Assembly (NCBI RefSeq): GCF_000473105.1
Contig: NZ_KI421498.1
Location: forward strand, 1,550,001-1,614,000
Direction of reading: 5' to 3'
Source of the DNA: Phaeobacter inhibens DSM 16374
GTDB lineage: Bacteria > Pseudomonadota > Alphaproteobacteria > Rhodobacterales > Rhodobacteraceae
DNA length: 64,000 nt
Positions 62,452-64,000 of the stretch are shown here, one piece after another. The notes under the pieces are model-generated. The model saw nothing but the letters and a program-made list of their open reading frames with translations, did not search any database and was not told the DNA's origin. The position numbers and the translations under genes were made by a program. Each line of letters opens with the position of its first letter. The stretch's first letter is position 1.

Positions 62452-63744
62452 ATGCACAAGACCGACGATCCACAGCGCGCTTTCCTGTTCCTGCAAGGGC
62501 CACACGGTCCGTTCTTTGCCAGTCTGGCAGAGATGCTGCAGGCGGCTGGTTGCGCTGTCTGGCGCGTCGGTTTCAATGCGGGTGATCAGGCCTTCTGGCG
62601 CGATAAGTCCCGCTACCTGCCCTATCGCGGCACGCCGGAGGACTGGCCTGCACATCTCGAACAGGTGTTGGGCGATCATCAGATTACCGATTTGGTACTT
62701 TATGGCGACACCCGTCCGATCCATGCGACAGCTGTGTCCGCCGCGCGCGCGCGCGGCATCCGGGTGCATGTGTTTGAGGAAGGCTATCTGCGGCCCTATT
62801 GGGTCACCTATGAACGGGAGGGATCCAACGGGAATTCCCGGCTGATGGACATGCCGGTGGCAGAAATGACCACGGCCCTTGCCCTTTCCGATATGGAGGC
62901 GCCACTGCCGCCGTCCCATTGGGGTGATACCCGGCAGCATGTCTTTTACGGCGCGCTCTATCATGGCTTTGTCATGCTGCTCAATCGTGGCTACCGCCAG
63001 TTCCGCCCCCATCGCACGCTGCCGGTCACCCGCGAATTTCAACTTTATCTGCGCCGCCTGCTGCTGATGCCGTTCCAGGCGCTTGAGCGCCGGCTCGCCA
63101 CCCGGCGTATCCGCAATGGGGGCTTCCCCTATCACCTGGCCCTGCTGCAACTGGAACATGACAGTGCCTTTCAGGAGCATTCACCCTTTGCCAGTCTGAC
63201 GGATTTCCTGACTGACGTGTTTCAAGGCTTCGCTGAGGGCGCTCCACGTCATCACCACCTCGTGGTCAAGGCGCATCCGCTTGAGGATGGTCGGGTTCCG
63301 ATCCGGCGCACCGTCCGCCAGCTGGCCAAACGCTATGGGCTGGAACATCGCGTGCATTACGTGCGTGGCGGCAAACTGGCTGCCCTGCTGAATGAGGCCC
63401 GCACGGCCGTTACCGTGAATTCAACCGCAGGTCAGCAGGTGCTCTGGCGCGGTATCCCGCTGAAGGTGTTCGGCAAGGCAGTCTATGACAAGCCTGAGTT
63501 TGTTTCGACCCAGCCACTGGCAGAGTTCTTTGCCGCCCCCGCAAGGCCGGATAACCGTGCCTACAAGGACTATCGCCGCTATCTTCTGGAAACCTCGCAA
63601 CTCCCCGGTGGCTTCTATTCCCGCAAGGGTCGCCGCCAACTGCTACGGCAGGTGGTGGATATGATGCTCGCCTCGGAGGACCCCTATCAGGCGCTCATGC
63701 AGGGGACAGCGGCACCGCGGCAACAGTTGCGTGTGGTGAGCTGA
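62452..63744 (+). CDS. Capsule polysaccharide biosynthesis/export protein, KpsS-like
   Basis: KpsS/LipB-type proteins add Kdo linkers to the lipid end of capsule polysaccharide, in the cytoplasm at the membrane. The 430-residue protein has FLFLQGPHGPFFASLAEMLQ (about 11-30), DLVLYGDTRPIHA, VHVFEEGYLRPYWVTYEREG, VVKAHPLEDGR and VNSTAGQQVLWRGIPLKVFG, the last being typical of this GT99/Kdo-transferase-like family. The ATG at 62452 has a weak ribosome site; a TTG at 62419 is an alternative. It is followed by a polysaccharide export gene. Confidence 0.9.
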   Translation: MHKTDDPQRAFLFLQGPHGPFFASLAEMLQAAGCAVWRVGFNAGDQAFWRDKSRYLPYRGTPEDWPAHLEQVLGDHQITDLVLYGDTRPIHATAVSAARARGIRVHVFEEGYLRPYWVTYEREGSNGNSRLMDMPVAEMTTALALSDMEAPLPPSHWGDTRQHVFYGALYHGFVMLLNRGYRQFRPHRTLPVTREFQLYLRRLLLMPFQALERRLATRRIRNGGFPYHLALLQLEHDSAFQEHSPFASLTDFLTDVFQGFAEGAPRHHHLVVKAHPLEDGRVPIRRTVRQLAKRYGLEHRVHYVRGGKLAALLNEARTAVTVNSTAGQQVLWRGIPLKVFGKAVYDKPEFVSTQPLAEFFAAPARPDNRAYKDYRRYLLETSQLPGGFYSRKGRRQLLRQVVDMMLASEDPYQALMQGTAAPRQQLRVVS

Positions 63745-63840
63745 GACGCCACATCTCTAAGGCTGGATTTTTTCAAGACGCTGCGCTAGCTTGACCCCAA
63801 AACTTGAGGCAAAACAATAATAGGTCGAGGAGACCGAGCA

Positions 63841-64000
63841 GTGAAAACCGTTCCCTTTCAATGGGCGCGACCGGTTGCGATTCTGGCCGCAGTCTCGCTG
63901 GCAGCATCCTGTGGCCTTCCCCAGGTCGGCCCGAACAAGCGTCAGATCTACGCCGGTTCCGTGCAAAAAGAAGGCGATGCCTTCATCGTCTCGGTCAATG
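63841..64000 (+). CDS. Polysaccharide export outer-membrane lipoprotein, partial
   Basis: The 5-prime 53 codons are present before the window ends. A GTG start at 63841 follows GAGGAG. The N terminus is a lipoprotein signal (hydrophobic VAILAAVSLAASCGLP with the lipobox Cys), then VGPNKRQIYAGSVQKEGDAFIVSVN, which fits a Wza/KpsD-like polysaccharide export protein. Together with the KpsS-like gene it marks a capsule or exopolysaccharide locus. The rest is outside the window. Confidence 0.75.
   Translation, partial: MKTVPFQWARPVAILAAVSLAASCGLPQVGPNKRQIYAGSVQKEGDAFIVSVN

Overview
The window looks like chromosomal DNA from an alphaproteobacterium of the Rhodobacteraceae, most likely the Roseobacter group (Phaeobacter/Ruegeria/Leisingera-like). 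The base composition is GC-rich and the dcw order is typical. A DUF1127 gene is followed by a four-member CcsR-type small-RNA array. LexA boxes have the alphaproteobacterial form GTTC-N7-GTTC, a BioR box precedes the biotin operon, and tRNA-His lacks the usual G-1.

Layout. 1-0.9 kb: a putative quinol monooxygenase and a MarR regulator behind a perfect palindromic operator. 0.9-12 kb: the dcw (division and cell wall) cluster on the minus strand, mraZ-rsmH-ftsL-ftsI-murE-murF-mraY, then murD after a glutaminase gene that lies in the opposite direction. mraZ starts at a TTG and is preceded by a leader of about 620 nt, and before that by eight TGGG boxes. 12-19 kb: mrp, then the DUF1127/CcsR locus, uvrD with a LexA box, and a GAF-GGDEF diguanylate cyclase. 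19-24 kb: an FMN-dependent alpha-hydroxy-acid dehydrogenase and pyruvate carboxylase. 24-27 kb: three identical tRNA-Gly(GCC) genes, with a cytosine methyltransferase and a NaeI-family endonuclease between the first two. 27-36.4 kb: a class III aminotransferase, then a loose histidine cluster (hisB, hisH, hisA, hisF, hisE) broken up by small accessory genes. 36.4-40 kb: a palindrome-rich intergenic block, a CoA-binding protein, a YHS protein, rlmB, tRNA-Tyr and a DUF2478 protein.

40-52 kb holds two complete cofactor operons facing away from each other. The biotin operon bioB-F-D-A-G-C (minus) has a BioR box over its -10. The thiamine operon thiC-O-S-G-E-F-D (plus) lies behind a TPP riboswitch. 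52-57 kb: a chemoreceptor, rpoH with a heat-shock-type promoter, rluD and tRNA-His. 57-62 kb: small conserved proteins, mmcB with a LexA box, and the riboflavin genes ribE-ribBX-ribH with nusB. 62-64 kb: the start of a capsule export locus.

The points most worth following are the CcsR array, the octameric MraZ-box array with its long leader, the restriction-modification cassette between duplicated tRNA-Gly genes, and the nested palindromes after hisE. The rest is mostly ordinary core metabolism and was annotated from recognisable motifs and operon context; no database search was possible.
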